Origin: Arachnia propionica
GTDB lineage: Bacteria > Actinomycetota > Actinomycetes > Propionibacteriales > Propionibacteriaceae
Direction: 5' to 3'
DNA: 64,000 bases
NCBI RefSeq assembly: GCF_037055325.1
Contig: NZ_CP146373.1
Coordinates: 682,001-746,000 of the forward strand
This document shows, one piece after another, positions 1 to 8,748 of this stretch. Position 1 is the stretch's first letter. Each line of letters begins with the position of its first letter. The position numbers and the translations under genes are program-made. The notes under the pieces are model-generated. The model worked only from the letters and a program-made list of their open reading frames with translations. It did not search any database and was not told the DNA's origin.

Positions 1-33
1 GTCTCGCTTCGGATCCGCGTTATCTCGGGAGGA

Positions 34-2535
34 TCAGCTATCGCGTCGCGCTGGTGAAGTGAACCTATTGGTGAAGTCTTTGGCCGTAAGTCCGAACGAG
101 GCGAGCAACTTCCCGACGCCAGCCGCGTCGCGGAAGGTGTCGTTCGCGGCAAGGGCAATCGCATAGTTACGAATGGCACTGCGGAGGGAGTCCAGCTTCT
201 CCTTGGTGACGACACGACAGCCGATCGGGACAGCAGCCTTCTTGTCGAATACCGCGTTAGCGTGCACCAGCACTGGCGTCGCAGCGGTCTTCGTGCCGTA
301 CAACTGCCGGAACCAGTCCATCGCGTTGGAGAGTTGCTCGGCGTGCTTCTTGTAGACCGGGTTCGACTCCTTTACCTGGTTCTTAGCTTCGATGATGTGG
401 AAGGACCTATCAGCCAGTGCCCACAGGTTGTCTGGTCCACGGCCGGTGTCCCGCTCGGGACGCTGGCCATTGAAGCCGATATGATCCGCCAAGTTGTGCC
501 ATGCCTGCTCGAAAGCTTCGGCGCGCACATTCCACGAAAGGTCCTCCAACAGCGCATTGACACCTAGCAGCAACTCGTTGCCTGAGGTGTAGCGTTGTTG
601 AAGGTTGGCTGATGCCGACGCGCCTTGCTCCAGCGTTGGTGCCGACAGCTTTTCGTATTCGACGCCTTCCATAGGGCGCAGGACACTGCGATTCTTCCGG
701 TTCGCCGACTTCTGGGTCTGCTGAGCCTGAACAGGGTTGATGCGATGCTCGTAGGCAGCGTACTGCTGCAGCACGTAGCCTTCCTCAGCCGGGCCGTCCG
801 CGGCTTCGACTGCCCGCCGCATCGCTTTCAGCGCAGCGTTGAAATCGCCAGCGACGGCATGTTCGAAGGCTTCGCGGCTGGCCACCGATAGCTCACTGAC
901 GTTGGCCTGCTCGTATCGCAGAGGAGCAAGAGTGGCACGGCTGATCGCCAGCCAGTCTGGATCACGGTTGAGACACTGGAGGGCAGCCTCCTTCAGCGTA
1001 TCCAGGCTGGTACCTTCCAGCTGCGCTGCGATCCTTTCGGACAGCTTGAGCTGAGCGCGGGTGGCGGGGGAAAAGCAGTCGCGAGCTCCGTTCCCGTGCA
1101 GGCGCTCAGCCAGCCGGTTGTCGAGCAGGAAGACGACACAGTGGTCGTCGTTGGAGCGTGTAGCACGGCCCATCCCTTGTTCAAGCCGCTGCACCTGTCG
1201 CGCCACCAGTAGCTCGGAGCCTGCCAGTTGCGACTGGTCGACTCGTTCTGTTCCTGACATGGCCTCAGGAAGACCATCAACCACGAGAACGTGACAGACG
1301 TCGCCGGGGAGATCTACGCCGTCGTACCGATTAATGAGAACGACCAGACCTAGGCCCGGGTTCTGGCGCAGTTGGTCGATGCCCCGCGTCAACGTGTCCT
1401 TGGCTAGGACAAACTTGGCGTAGGGCCGCCAGTACTCCGCTCTACGCTCGCTCGGTACGATTACGACGATGTTGCGCGTGGCGGCAAGGTCGACGATGAG
1501 GTCCCGGATCTCATCGTCGGCTGCTGTGGGGTGTGTCTGCTGTGGGACGAGAATCAGACGATCACCGATATCGCCGGCGCTGGCCGGCGTTATCGGATTT
1601 GCCACGGCTTTCGGGTCGGCACCTAGGTGTCTTACCAAGATGCCGTCGTCGGCGAGCGTTGCCGTCAAATAGATGCGGCGCTCGGCCTGGCTGAACCCGG
1701 TAACGATGTCGGAAGGCAGGCACGGCGCTTCGATCTCAAGTGCGTCGGAGGTAAACACCGCGCGAGAGATTGGCAGTGCATCAGCGATGAGCGGCCACGA
1801 GAACTGATAGTCGCCTTCGTTCGTCAGGGGCTGCAGGGTGGTGATGACCTCGCGCTGCTTCTCGGCCCAAGACCAATAGGGGACCTGTTGAACACCGCTG
1901 CTCGACTTTGCCTTGAGCGCAACGAATCCGGCTGGCGACTGATCTTCGAGCGTTGACTCAAACAGCGCTAGGAGCTTTTCGTAGGCGTCATGCTCGCTCG
2001 GGATAGCGAGCCGGAAGGCCTGCTCAGCCTTGTTTAGGCAAGCGTGGGCGTCATCAATGATGACGGTGTTAGGAAGGCGAACTGAGGGCGATCGCCCAAC
2101 GCTCCCGCCGACGCCGAAGACAGACTTTCCGTTGAATAGTTTCTGGAAGGTGTCAACCAAGATGGCTGACCCTTGAGAGTAGGCGAAGCTTTTGGGGTCG
2201 TTAACCACGCAGATGCCAAGTTTGTTAGCCTCGGCGATGACTTGGTCTACGAGGTATTTATCGGGGACCAGGTAGGCGACGGGACCCTTACCTTCGGCGA
2301 GTGAACTCTTGGCGATGAGCAGGCCGACGACAGTTTTACCCCCACCAGTGTTGAGTTTGACCACCACGTCTCGCTGTGACCGCCGAGCAAACCACTTCTC
2401 TAGGACCTGATCCTGTGGGCCCCGGAGGAAATTCATTCCGGACGTTTTGGTGGGAAGCGCGTTGAAGATGTCGCGCGGGTCGATAAGTGTATCGGCAGTG
2501 CGCGGCTGCTTCAACGCTCCGAAGTCGATGGCCAT
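34..2535 (-). CDS. DEAD/DEAH-box helicase with C-terminal PD-(D/E)XK-like site
   Basis: Superfamily 2 helicase of about 833 residues. Seen: a Walker A motif (NTGGGKT, near residues 62-68), a DDAH Walker B box near 161-164, and a helicase-C arginine motif (QGMGRATR) in the second half. Near the C-terminus a GPD...IIEAK arrangement (D about 702, E about 716, K about 718) matches the PD-(D/E)XK nuclease pattern, so a helicase-nuclease fusion is likely by inference. I prefer the ATG at 2535, but an in-frame GTG at 2553 is possible; neither has a strong ribosome binding site. It lies beside an IS element and a SIR2 gene, which suggests a defence island. The exact family was not recognised. Confidence 0.8.
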   Translation of the reverse strand: MAIDFGALKQPRTADTLIDPRDIFNALPTKTSGMNFLRGPQDQVLEKWFARRSQRDVVVKLNTGGGKTVVGLLIAKSSLAEGKGPVAYLVPDKYLVDQVIAEANKLGICVVNDPKSFAYSQGSAILVDTFQKLFNGKSVFGVGGSVGRSPSVRLPNTVIIDDAHACLNKAEQAFRLAIPSEHDAYEKLLALFESTLEDQSPAGFVALKAKSSSGVQQVPYWSWAEKQREVITTLQPLTNEGDYQFSWPLIADALPISRAVFTSDALEIEAPCLPSDIVTGFSQAERRIYLTATLADDGILVRHLGADPKAVANPITPASAGDIGDRLILVPQQTHPTAADDEIRDLIVDLAATRNIVVIVPSERRAEYWRPYAKFVLAKDTLTRGIDQLRQNPGLGLVVLINRYDGVDLPGDVCHVLVVDGLPEAMSGTERVDQSQLAGSELLVARQVQRLEQGMGRATRSNDDHCVVFLLDNRLAERLHGNGARDCFSPATRAQLKLSERIAAQLEGTSLDTLKEAALQCLNRDPDWLAISRATLAPLRYEQANVSELSVASREAFEHAVAGDFNAALKAMRRAVEAADGPAEEGYVLQQYAAYEHRINPVQAQQTQKSANRKNRSVLRPMEGVEYEKLSAPTLEQGASASANLQQRYTSGNELLLGVNALLEDLSWNVRAEAFEQAWHNLADHIGFNGQRPERDTGRGPDNLWALADRSFHIIEAKNQVKESNPVYKKHAEQLSNAMDWFRQLYGTKTAATPVLVHANAVFDKKAAVPIGCRVVTKEKLDSLRSAIRNYAIALAANDTFRDAAGVGKLLASFGLTAKDFTNRFTSPARRDS

Positions 2536-2878
2536 GGTCAGATGATATCTCACCCCAATGATCTTTGGGAGCCCCTACAACGGCGCAGGAGCTTTGGGTG
2601 TAGGTCAACGAGTCGAACTCACATTTGTGGGGGCTGGCGTCCGGCACCGAAGCGGATGTGGTGGAATTCGGGATTAGATGTGATGAACAACTCGAAGTTG
2701 ATCGAGTGGAAGGCCTTGGTGTCAAGTGGTGGAGACAGTGAGGCTTATTCATAGGGGTGTTTTGGTTTTCCTCAGCTAGCGCTTTGTCCCGAGGGGGACA
2801 TGAAGGCGGCTTGCCCGATCTGAGACAATTCAAAGTGTTCTACTACAAAGACTCTCAGATGAAAGACAAGCCGCTGCC

Positions 2879-3716
2879 GTGAATGCGGCCACGATCCTTG
2901 ACCGTGACCAGATCCTCAACCTGTGTGAAATGATCCACACATCCCAGTCCGGAAACCTTCCCGTAGCAGGATCCCGTGTCCTAGGATTGTTCCGCTGTAT
3001 CCAAGTCACTGTGTTGACGCTCAGACACAATCTCACCCAAGAGTTACTGGCCGACATCCACACGGTTTCCCAATCCACCATCTCGAGGGTGATTACGGTT
3101 TACACTCCCTTGATCGCCGAGGCCCTCCAAGCCTGGGTGCCCGGCACGGGGGACCTCGACCCAGACCGCCAGTACATCATCGACGGTACTCTGGCGCCCT
3201 GCTGGTCATGGTCGAAGCGTCCCGAACTGTACTCAGGCAAGCACCACACAACGGGAGTGAACCTGCAAGTGGCCTGCACCCTGACCGGACACCTCGCCTG
3301 GATCTCCCCACCCCTGCCGGGCAGTGTGCATGATGCAAAGGCAATCAAGGAATCCGGCTTCCTCGAGACACTTGATGCCACGACGCATATTGGAGACAAG
3401 GAGCCTTATTCACAGCCTTCCTCAAGTGCGCCCTGGCTAGTGGCTTTGCTGGCCGACACGCCGTCTGTGAATAAGCCTCAAGGGCTACATCGGATTGGGA
3501 ATGATCACCCCCGCCCGGAAACCCGCCCATGGTGAACTCACCGACACCGATAAAAGAAACAACACGACCATCAACCGTGTCCGTTACCTCATTGAGCGTG
3601 TCATCGCGAACCTCAAGACCTGGCGCGTCCTGCACACCGATTACCGTCGCCCCTACAACACCTTCGAAACCACAATACAAGCCGTCACGGGACTCATCTT
3701 CGCCTATAGTCTATGA
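2879..3716 (+). pseudogene. IS5 family (DDE_Tnp_4/HARBI1-like) transposase, interrupted
   Basis: The N-terminal part reads from a GTG at 2879 and includes a helix-turn-helix-like stretch (SQSTISRVI) and the first catalytic Asp (IIDGT). The frame then breaks right after GDK, which holds the second catalytic Asp, because 82 bp (a 79-bp insert plus a 3-bp duplication) were added. The rest (GLGMITPARKP ... LIERVIANLK with the catalytic Glu, ending FAYSL) continues in the +1 frame. Rejoining the two parts gives a full DDE transposase, so the gene was intact before the insert. It should be inactive now. Confidence 0.85.
3401..3479. mobile_element. 79-bp MITE-like insert inside the transposase gene
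   Basis: The ends are GAGCCTTATTCACAG and CTGTGAATAAGCCTC, an inverted repeat with one mismatch. They share GAGGCTTATTCA with the ends of the host IS. AAG flanks the insert on both sides (3398-3400 and 3480-3482), a 3-bp target duplication. It has no coding capacity. The pattern is that of a miniature element moved in trans by a transposase of the same family. Confidence 0.8.
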
Positions 3717-3729
3717 ACAGCTTCTGTAT

Positions 3730-5577
3730 TTAATAAAAACAATCTGCTCGCCTATGATGCGAGCTTTTGCGTTCAATACTAGGAAAGTTCGCAACAAGGT
3801 CAGTGCCACATTGGGCAAGGCATTCGCTCAGACGTTGATTATGAGCGGCATTCTGATACACCAGGGCGAGCAAGCTGTGTTTCTGGGAGTCAAAATCCTC
3901 ACCAGGCGCCTGGTCATACTTGCTTGACTGTAGGACTAGCGCTCCGACGCAGACGCGTCCAGGCGCTCCACCAGTTCCAAGATCAGGCTCAGACACAGAA
4001 ATTGGAACGGACCAGTGTGTATTCCAAGGTCTATCCAAAGCTTCACCAGGACGTTCAAAAACATCGTCGCTATAACGCCGGGAGAATAGTTCCATGGTGC
4101 CACTAGCGACAGATCTTGCCGATGCGTAGATTGAATTTTGGCTAACCGTTGACCTTTGGCTCATCGTGATTCCGTCGCGTCTCGAATAGCTTGAAGCGCC
4201 TGCAATAAACACCTCAAATTCATTATCACTGCCCTTTGCTAAAGCGCTCCTCAGCCAGAGATACAAGCCGAATCTTTCTTCATCAAAATTTTGCCTTGCA
4301 GTCTTTTCGTTACACCATCGCTGATCGGATCTGCCGCTGGAGTTGGCGTAGGAGTCAATTAACTCTTCTAGCAGCTCGTTAAGTACTGGACGAACGCGGA
4401 CATTGAGCGCCTTTTCTAGCTTGTCGCTTAAGCGCCGGGACTTGTTGCCCCCAGGCGCGATGCCGCCTGGAGCGACGGCTAGTCGTTTGTAGATATTGCG
4501 CATGATTCTTTGGTAACGCTTGCCGTATCGGATCGAAGAATCGTCAGAATTATCAAAGTAATGTTCATTATTGTCAACAGCCAAAGTCGCCTCTCTTATC
4601 GCCTGAGTCACCTGACTGTAAGAGTTCAGTCTGACGGTCGTGATGCCGTAGGTCTGTCTAATGTGATTGCTGAGCATACTGAAGTATGTATCAGTCAGCT
4701 GAGCTATATTGGTCTTCTTTCGGGCATCCTCGTCCATATAACGATAAACTTTCGTGGCTGCGCTTTCATTTGGGACGAGGAGCGCGAACGCTGACTTAAG
4801 TGGCAGGACTTCCTTGCCTGACCCCCCACCTCTGTGGGCATATCTATCACTGAGAGGGTAAGTTATATTCGCATCAGTCAGGCTTGTTCCAACAAATATA
4901 AGATGTGCTCTCGCTGCTTCTTCGTGTACAATCTGTTGAACCGTTGAACCATATTGTATATATTCCCCTTCGCTCAATATGACCGGCCCCTTATTCTCCC
5001 AATCGCACTTCGTAGTGGCACCCTCCCTTTGATCTCTCGTCAGGAATCCATGGACATGGAGAATTGCAACACCGTTCACACATTCCTTCCACTGATCTCT
5101 TTCCTCGAGCGCGTAGGGGTGCACGTCGCGCAAGAGATAGCCGCCATCCTTGACAAGTGCATACTCGAGGCAATCGTCGTAGTTGAGGGTAATAACCTTA
5201 ACCTTGGAGCCCAGTCTCTTAATAAGACTGACTAGCGACAAGAGCAGGTTTCCACTCGCTTGAGGAAGCGTCTTATATAGCGTTTCAACAATCCGGTGAT
5301 TGTCACCAACGCCACTGTTCATATGAAGTGCAGAGAGCGTTAGGGCTGCCCTCCTCGAAGGATCGGTTTCCGCAGCTCGGAGAAGATCATTCAAGTGTTC
5401 GTCCTTGATGCTTTCGCCAAGCTGATCAAGCAGCCCGCTCCACGTAGGCAACCCCGATTCGATCGATACGCCAGCCCCCAACACCAAGACGATCGGCTCG
5501 CCAGAGCAAATCGTCTTAATGAAATCCTTAAAGACAGGATTCTTGCTAAAGGAGAGGGCGTATCGCCCCTTTGTCAT
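3730..5577 (-). CDS. SIR2-domain protein with C-terminal GAF-like region
   Basis: 615 residues. The N-terminal half is SIR2-like: GAGVSIESGLP (from residue 34), LNYDD (131-135), HVHGF (174-178, candidate catalytic His) and GTSLTDANI (from 230). In defence proteins such domains usually hydrolyse NAD+. The middle (about 350-450) is basic and helical with no recognised domain. Residues of about 500-590 (WSVPISV ... VCVGALVLQSS ... LLALVYQNAA) have the strand order of a GAF sensor domain; this is inference from pattern. The start overlaps the stop of the upstream small gene by one base (TGATG), implying translational coupling. GC is visibly lower than in the core genes. The stop lies next to the IS terminus, so a slight C-terminal truncation is possible. 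Confidence 0.75.
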   Translation of the reverse strand: MTKGRYALSFSKNPVFKDFIKTICSGEPIVLVLGAGVSIESGLPTWSGLLDQLGESIKDEHLNDLLRAAETDPSRRAALTLSALHMNSGVGDNHRIVETLYKTLPQASGNLLLSLVSLIKRLGSKVKVITLNYDDCLEYALVKDGGYLLRDVHPYALEERDQWKECVNGVAILHVHGFLTRDQREGATTKCDWENKGPVILSEGEYIQYGSTVQQIVHEEAARAHLIFVGTSLTDANITYPLSDRYAHRGGGSGKEVLPLKSAFALLVPNESAATKVYRYMDEDARKKTNIAQLTDTYFSMLSNHIRQTYGITTVRLNSYSQVTQAIREATLAVDNNEHYFDNSDDSSIRYGKRYQRIMRNIYKRLAVAPGGIAPGGNKSRRLSDKLEKALNVRVRPVLNELLEELIDSYANSSGRSDQRWCNEKTARQNFDEERFGLYLWLRSALAKGSDNEFEVFIAGASSYSRRDGITMSQRSTVSQNSIYASARSVASGTMELFSRRYSDDVFERPGEALDRPWNTHWSVPISVSEPDLGTGGAPGRVCVGALVLQSSKYDQAPGEDFDSQKHSLLALVYQNAAHNQRLSECLAQCGTDLVANFPSIERKSSHHRRADCFY

Positions 5578-5990
5578 CAGATTTCTGAGGGGTCGATGAG
5601 CATACTACGTGGCGGGGGTGGCGCCTGTCTTGATATATAGTTCTTCGCGATGTCTTCGGCAGTAGTAACGCCGACTGGAGTATACCGCTCAGGTGTAGTC
5701 TTAGAGACTTTTGCAGCCCCGCGTGCTCTCACGCGTCCAGAAGGCTTGGCCACACCGCTTCTCTTGGATAAACGTCGACGCTTTACGGAAGCCTCCACAA
5801 TAATTCTCCTGACCTCTTCCGCTATCCGTTTCTGCAAAAGGGAACGTCGCCCGGGCGACAGAGACTTCAGGGCCTGTTCACTCATGGCAATATCGCCTAA
5901 TTCTCGTACCCGCGGGCGCCTTTCGCAAGCCTCCAACCGTGGAGTTTCTTCTTCCGGTGGTTGTGGTGATGAACGCCGTTGTTTCTCCAT
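5577..5990 (-). CDS. Small basic hypothetical protein coupled to the SIR2 gene
   Basis: 137 residues, rich in Arg, Lys and Pro, with no signal peptide, membrane segment or recognised domain. A predicted helical stretch (GRRSLLQKRIAEEVRRII) lies in the middle and a proline run (PPPPRS) near the end. Its TGA shares one base with the ATG of the SIR2/GAF-like gene, so the two should be translated together. Partnership with that gene (regulator, adaptor or sensor) is inference only. Confidence 0.6.
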   Translation of the reverse strand: MEKQRRSSPQPPEEETPRLEACERRPRVRELGDIAMSEQALKSLSPGRRSLLQKRIAEEVRRIIVEASVKRRRLSKRSGVAKPSGRVRARGAAKVSKTTPERYTPVGVTTAEDIAKNYISRQAPPPPRSMLIDPSEI

Positions 5991-6339
5991 ACTGCTTCTT
6001 AATATAGCACAGGCGTTCGAAAATTGGTAGATGTGGGCTCAGCCGCTGAGCGGTGTGGCGTTGCGCCATCCGCGTCACTGTCACTGTCCACGTCGCCGTG
6101 ACCATGAGGGTATGAGGGCTCCTCGTGCATCTCTCTGGGACGAGTCCTGCCCGGCTGTCGCTCCAGGGCTCGCGTCGGGCTTTCCGACGGTGAGAGATGA
6201 GTCGAGGCTAGCAACGAGGAGGTTCGGCAACAATGGGGGATGGTTAGTTAACTTTCGGCTAACTGGCCCAGAGGACTTGTTTCTCGGGCTGGCGTGCTGC
6301 ATCTTGGGCAATCGTCCGCTACCTATGCATTAACTTTCG
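5991..6339. other. Intergenic, accessory junction
   Basis: No convincing gene. Two related AT-rich patches, AGTTAACTTTCGGCTAAC near 6246-6263 and ATTAACTTTCGTTAAT near 6329-6344, repeat TTAACTTTCG. The stretch separates the defence-like segment from the conjugative-element-like segment, so an element boundary may lie here, but I found no copy of the tRNA-Ala 3' end that would mark an attachment site. Confidence 0.4.
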
Positions 6340-6639
6340 TTAATTCTCTCCCACCCGCTCCTGCCATAGCTCCCGGTGATCCAGCCGGTGTTGTGGGGTG
6401 GTGCCGGGGCGGTACCAGTCGGCGATGCGGAGCCAGTATTGGTCGATGAGGTCCATGTAGTCGGTAGCGGCGCGGATGGTCTGTCCGGTGGGATGGGCTG
6501 CCAGATGTTCGGGAGTGGGTGGCTCGGCAAGGGATTGGCGTGGGTCCCAGAGGTTCCGAGCGAGGGCGCGGGTTCAGTGTCATCGTTGTCGCACAAGCCG
6601 AGCAGTGTCGCGGCGCTCGGAGGGCTGAAATCCCTTCAC
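6340..6639 (-). pseudogene. Small coupled gene with two in-frame stops
   Basis: A GTG at 6639 overlaps the TGA of the upstream gene as GTGA, the standard coupling signal in this region. The frame reads 19 codons (KGFQPSERRDTARLVRQR), meets TGA-CAC-TGA, then continues open for about 78 codons as protein-like sequence (NLWDPRQSLAEPPTPEHL ... YMDLIDQYWLRIADWYRPG ... ELWQERVGEN) to a TAA. Open frame on both sides of the stops and exact frame agreement with the GTGA start suggest a recently broken gene of 99 codons. No function recognised. Confidence 0.5.
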
Positions 6640-7577
6640 CACTCCCACGCCACCCCGCAATACAGCCCGCCGTAGGCGTCGTGGAAGTCTGCGGTGATGG
6701 TGTTATGGCTTGTCGGGGTGAGAATACGGGTGTGGGGGTCGTCTGGGGTGCCGGGGCGCTCTAATGCGGTGAGGCCGTGGAAGGCCCAGGCGTGGTGAGG
6801 TTGGGGTCCAAGGAAAGTGACATCAAAGCGGACGAAGCGGGTGGGCTCGTGGAACGCCAGACTTTCTTCGGTCAGCCAGTAGGGCTCCTGGGGATCGGGG
6901 TTGCAGATACGGAAGGCTAAGTCGTAGGTGTGGCCGCGACGCATCGGGGTGCGGTGCCAGAACTGGTGTTGCCAACCTTCAGAGAGTTGGTGACTGCGGA
7001 CCTGCCAGTGAGGACCGAGAGGGATGGGCGCTTCGGGGTAGCTCATCACCATGGTGACGTAGGCCACGTCATCGAATAGAGCAAACAGGCGGTAGCGCTG
7101 GATGGACTCGAGATGGCGGCGGTCACGGACAAAGGTGGAGACGTGAACGGCGTGCTGGACAAAGCCATTGTGATGCTCGGGGATACGAATCCCGGCTGGG
7201 GATTTCGGATACCAGCCGGTGAGGAGTTGCCGGAGAAGGCGCTCAATGGCGGCGCTGTCGCGGTCAGCAACCGCTTCCCGACCAATCCCTAGCCTGCGCC
7301 CTGCTGCGCTGCGCCGTGCCGCCAAGGTGGTGTCGGTGGTCGGTGGGTCGAGATTGAAGACTTCCAGCAGCAGCGTGGCGTCTTCGTCGTGGAGGGAGCA
7401 GATGGCAGAGATCAGGCGTTCCTTCAGAACTGACTGGGGCTCGTGGGCGCTGTTTGTGCCGCCGCCGAGGATGCTCATCAAGGCTGGGCGGGAGGCTAGG
7501 CGTTGTGGTGTGTAGCCGTTGCCCTTGCGTAGGTACAGCAGATCTGCTCGGACGTCTTCTGGTTGGAAGCGTGGCAT
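6636..7577 (-). CDS. Hypothetical protein of the mobile element
   Basis: 313 residues, no family recognised. The N-terminal third (DVRADLLYLRKGNGYTPQRL ... LISAICSLHDEDATLLLEVFNL) is helical and could be a regulatory or DNA-binding part. The C-terminal part is rich in Trp, His and Tyr with alternating beta-like stretches (RYRLFALFDDVAYVTMVM, RFVRFDVTFLGP). No signal peptide or membrane segment. It is divergent from the small-protein operon at 7846 and translationally coupled by GTGA to the broken gene that follows. Confidence 0.65.
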   Translation of the reverse strand: MPRFQPEDVRADLLYLRKGNGYTPQRLASRPALMSILGGGTNSAHEPQSVLKERLISAICSLHDEDATLLLEVFNLDPPTTDTTLAARRSAAGRRLGIGREAVADRDSAAIERLLRQLLTGWYPKSPAGIRIPEHHNGFVQHAVHVSTFVRDRRHLESIQRYRLFALFDDVAYVTMVMSYPEAPIPLGPHWQVRSHQLSEGWQHQFWHRTPMRRGHTYDLAFRICNPDPQEPYWLTEESLAFHEPTRFVRFDVTFLGPQPHHAWAFHGLTALERPGTPDDPHTRILTPTSHNTITADFHDAYGGLYCGVAWEW

Positions 7578-7685
7578 GGCCGGTGTTGGTCACTTCCTTC
7601 CTAGCTTGAACGGACGCCTGTTTGCGTCTGAGGGATCTACTCCAACGTCACGCTGAGGCGTCATTCAAGGCCTCTTTATGCCCTG

Positions 7686-7722
7686 TGACTCCAATTCTGC
7701 CCCGGTTTGACTCCAACTCTGC
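7686..7722. repeat. Two direct 15-bp repeats, 22 bp apart
   Basis: TGACTCCAATTCTGC at 7686 and TGACTCCAACTCTGC at 7708 differ at one base and start exactly 22 bp, about two helical turns, apart. They lie in the gap between the divergent gene at 7577 and the operon starting at 7846, a position suited to a regulator binding site. Confidence 0.5.
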
Positions 7723-7845
7723 TCGCGGGTCTCGTATCCGGAGCTGGCGGCTTCTAGCGTCGAAGACATCCCCCGAGGGTTGCTTCCAAAGTGAGTTTTC
7801 TACAGACGGAAAGCGGGCGACCCGGGGCGAATGGAAGGAGTTCTC

Positions 7846-8184
7846 ATGTCCAATCTCATCCCTGCTTCTGGGTTTGGTGCTGGATCGGCTCGGGTGGCTG
7901 GGTCTGGGTTGGTGTCGTCGGTGGCCGGGTCGGGTGGACGACCGCGGGGGCTGGCTCGGGCGGTGCAACGTGAGGTGGAGTGGACGGCTGGTCGAGGTGA
8001 TGTGGTCAGGGCGGTTGATTCGGCTCGAGCGGAGCTGACGAATCAGGCGATGGGCAATGTTGGCAATCTGGTGATGACTGGTCAGGCGTTGGTACAGGTT
8101 GCGCCGGAGAGTGCGCCGTATTTGGAGGCGTTGTTGGGTGCGTATGCCACTGGTGCGGCGCAGGCTATTGCGAGGTTCCGGTGA
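7846..8184 (+). CDS. Small hypothetical protein, first gene of transfer-type cluster
   Basis: 112 residues from the ATG at 7846, chosen because GGAAGGAG lies just upstream; an earlier in-frame ATG at 7831 lacks such a site. The N-terminus is rich in Gly, Ser and Val; the C-terminal half is helical (EWTAGRGDVVRAVDSARAEL ... NLVMTGQALVQVAPES). The stop overlaps the next start as GTGA. Function not recognised; the arrangement of small proteins ahead of a TraG-type ATPase is typical of actinobacterial conjugative elements. Confidence 0.6.
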   Translation: MSNLIPASGFGAGSARVAGSGLVSSVAGSGGRPRGLARAVQREVEWTAGRGDVVRAVDSARAELTNQAMGNVGNLVMTGQALVQVAPESAPYLEALLGAYATGAAQAIARFR

Positions 8185-8465
8185 CCGGCCTGGCGGTCCT
8201 CGGGCTGGTTGGTGTGGCGGTTCTTGGGCTGGTGGGGTTGGGAGTGGTTGTGTGGGGGTGGGTGGAGGTTTGGCGGGATGAGCGGCGGCTGGCCGAGGAG
8301 CGGGTGCGGGCGGAGCGGCGGCGTATTGAGCGGGAGGCTCAGGCGGTGGCTGGGCGGCTCAGGCGGCAGGCGTTCCGGGTTCAGGGGGAGATGCTCCGCC
8401 ATGTCGTGCAGCATATGGACCAGCCACAGCGCCCACACCAGCGCCCGGGAGGGCGCCATGGCTGA
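8181..8465 (+). CDS. Small single-span membrane protein with Arg-rich tail
   Basis: 94 residues. Residues 3-30 form one long hydrophobic segment (LAVLGLVGVAVLGLVGLGVV), followed by a charged helical region rich in Arg and Glu (RDERRLAEERVRAERRRIER) that could be a coiled coil. It starts at a GTG in a GTGA overlap with the previous gene and overlaps the next gene by 8 bp. Probably a membrane accessory protein of the element; function unknown. Confidence 0.6.
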   Translation: MTGLAVLGLVGVAVLGLVGLGVVVWGWVEVWRDERRLAEERVRAERRRIEREAQAVAGRLRRQAFRVQGEMLRHVVQHMDQPQRPHQRPGGRHG

Positions 8466-8652
8466 GACTCCTTTCTCGCTGGCCGACAAGCTTCTTGGGT
8501 GGTGCTTCACCGTCCTGTTGGCTGCCCTTGCTTTGAAGATTGCGGTCGACGTCATCGCCGGTATCTGGCCCTGGCTCGTTGTTGGACTGGTGGTGACCGG
8601 ATTCATTGCCGTGGTTGGGTGGGTGGTAGCACGGTGGTGGCGTTGGCGTTGA
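8458..8652 (+). CDS. Small two-span membrane protein
   Basis: 64 residues from the ATG at 8458. Two hydrophobic segments (GWCFTVLLAALALKIAVDVI and LVVGLVVTGFIAVVGWVVA) and a short basic end (RWWRWR). The start is inside the end of the previous gene. Its size and position in the overlapping run suggest a membrane component of the transfer module. The frame is also open upstream, but the overlap spacing favours this start. Confidence 0.55.
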   Translation: MAETPFSLADKLLGWCFTVLLAALALKIAVDVIAGIWPWLVVGLVVTGFIAVVGWVVARWWRWR

Positions 8653-8748
8653 GCCGCCACCTGTCGATGCAAAATCCAGTACAAAATCAGGCTCGAGACG
8701 CCCGTGGCACGCCTGTTCCATCCGGTGTTGTGAAATACACCAAACCCA

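Larger units (their letters stand above)
2740..3724 (+). mobile_element. IS5-type insertion sequence, copy 1 (defective)
   Basis: The left end begins GAGGCTTATTCATAGGGG and is shared with the ends of the copy near 36.6-37.4 kb. The right end (near 3711-3724) is a diverged version of the expected terminus, so its coordinate is approximate. The element carries one transposase gene interrupted by a 79-bp insert. Without that insert and its 3-bp duplication it is about 900 bp, matching the 890 bp of the second copy. It ends a few bases from the stop codon of the convergent SIR2 gene, so it may have defined that gene's present C-terminus. Confidence 0.8.

Noticed and set aside
6323-6596. Two overlapping minus-strand frames of 86 and 88 codons
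   Set aside because: Their translations are Pro/Thr/Ser- or His/Arg-rich; the third frame, in phase with the GTGA overlap, reads as a normal protein apart from two stops.
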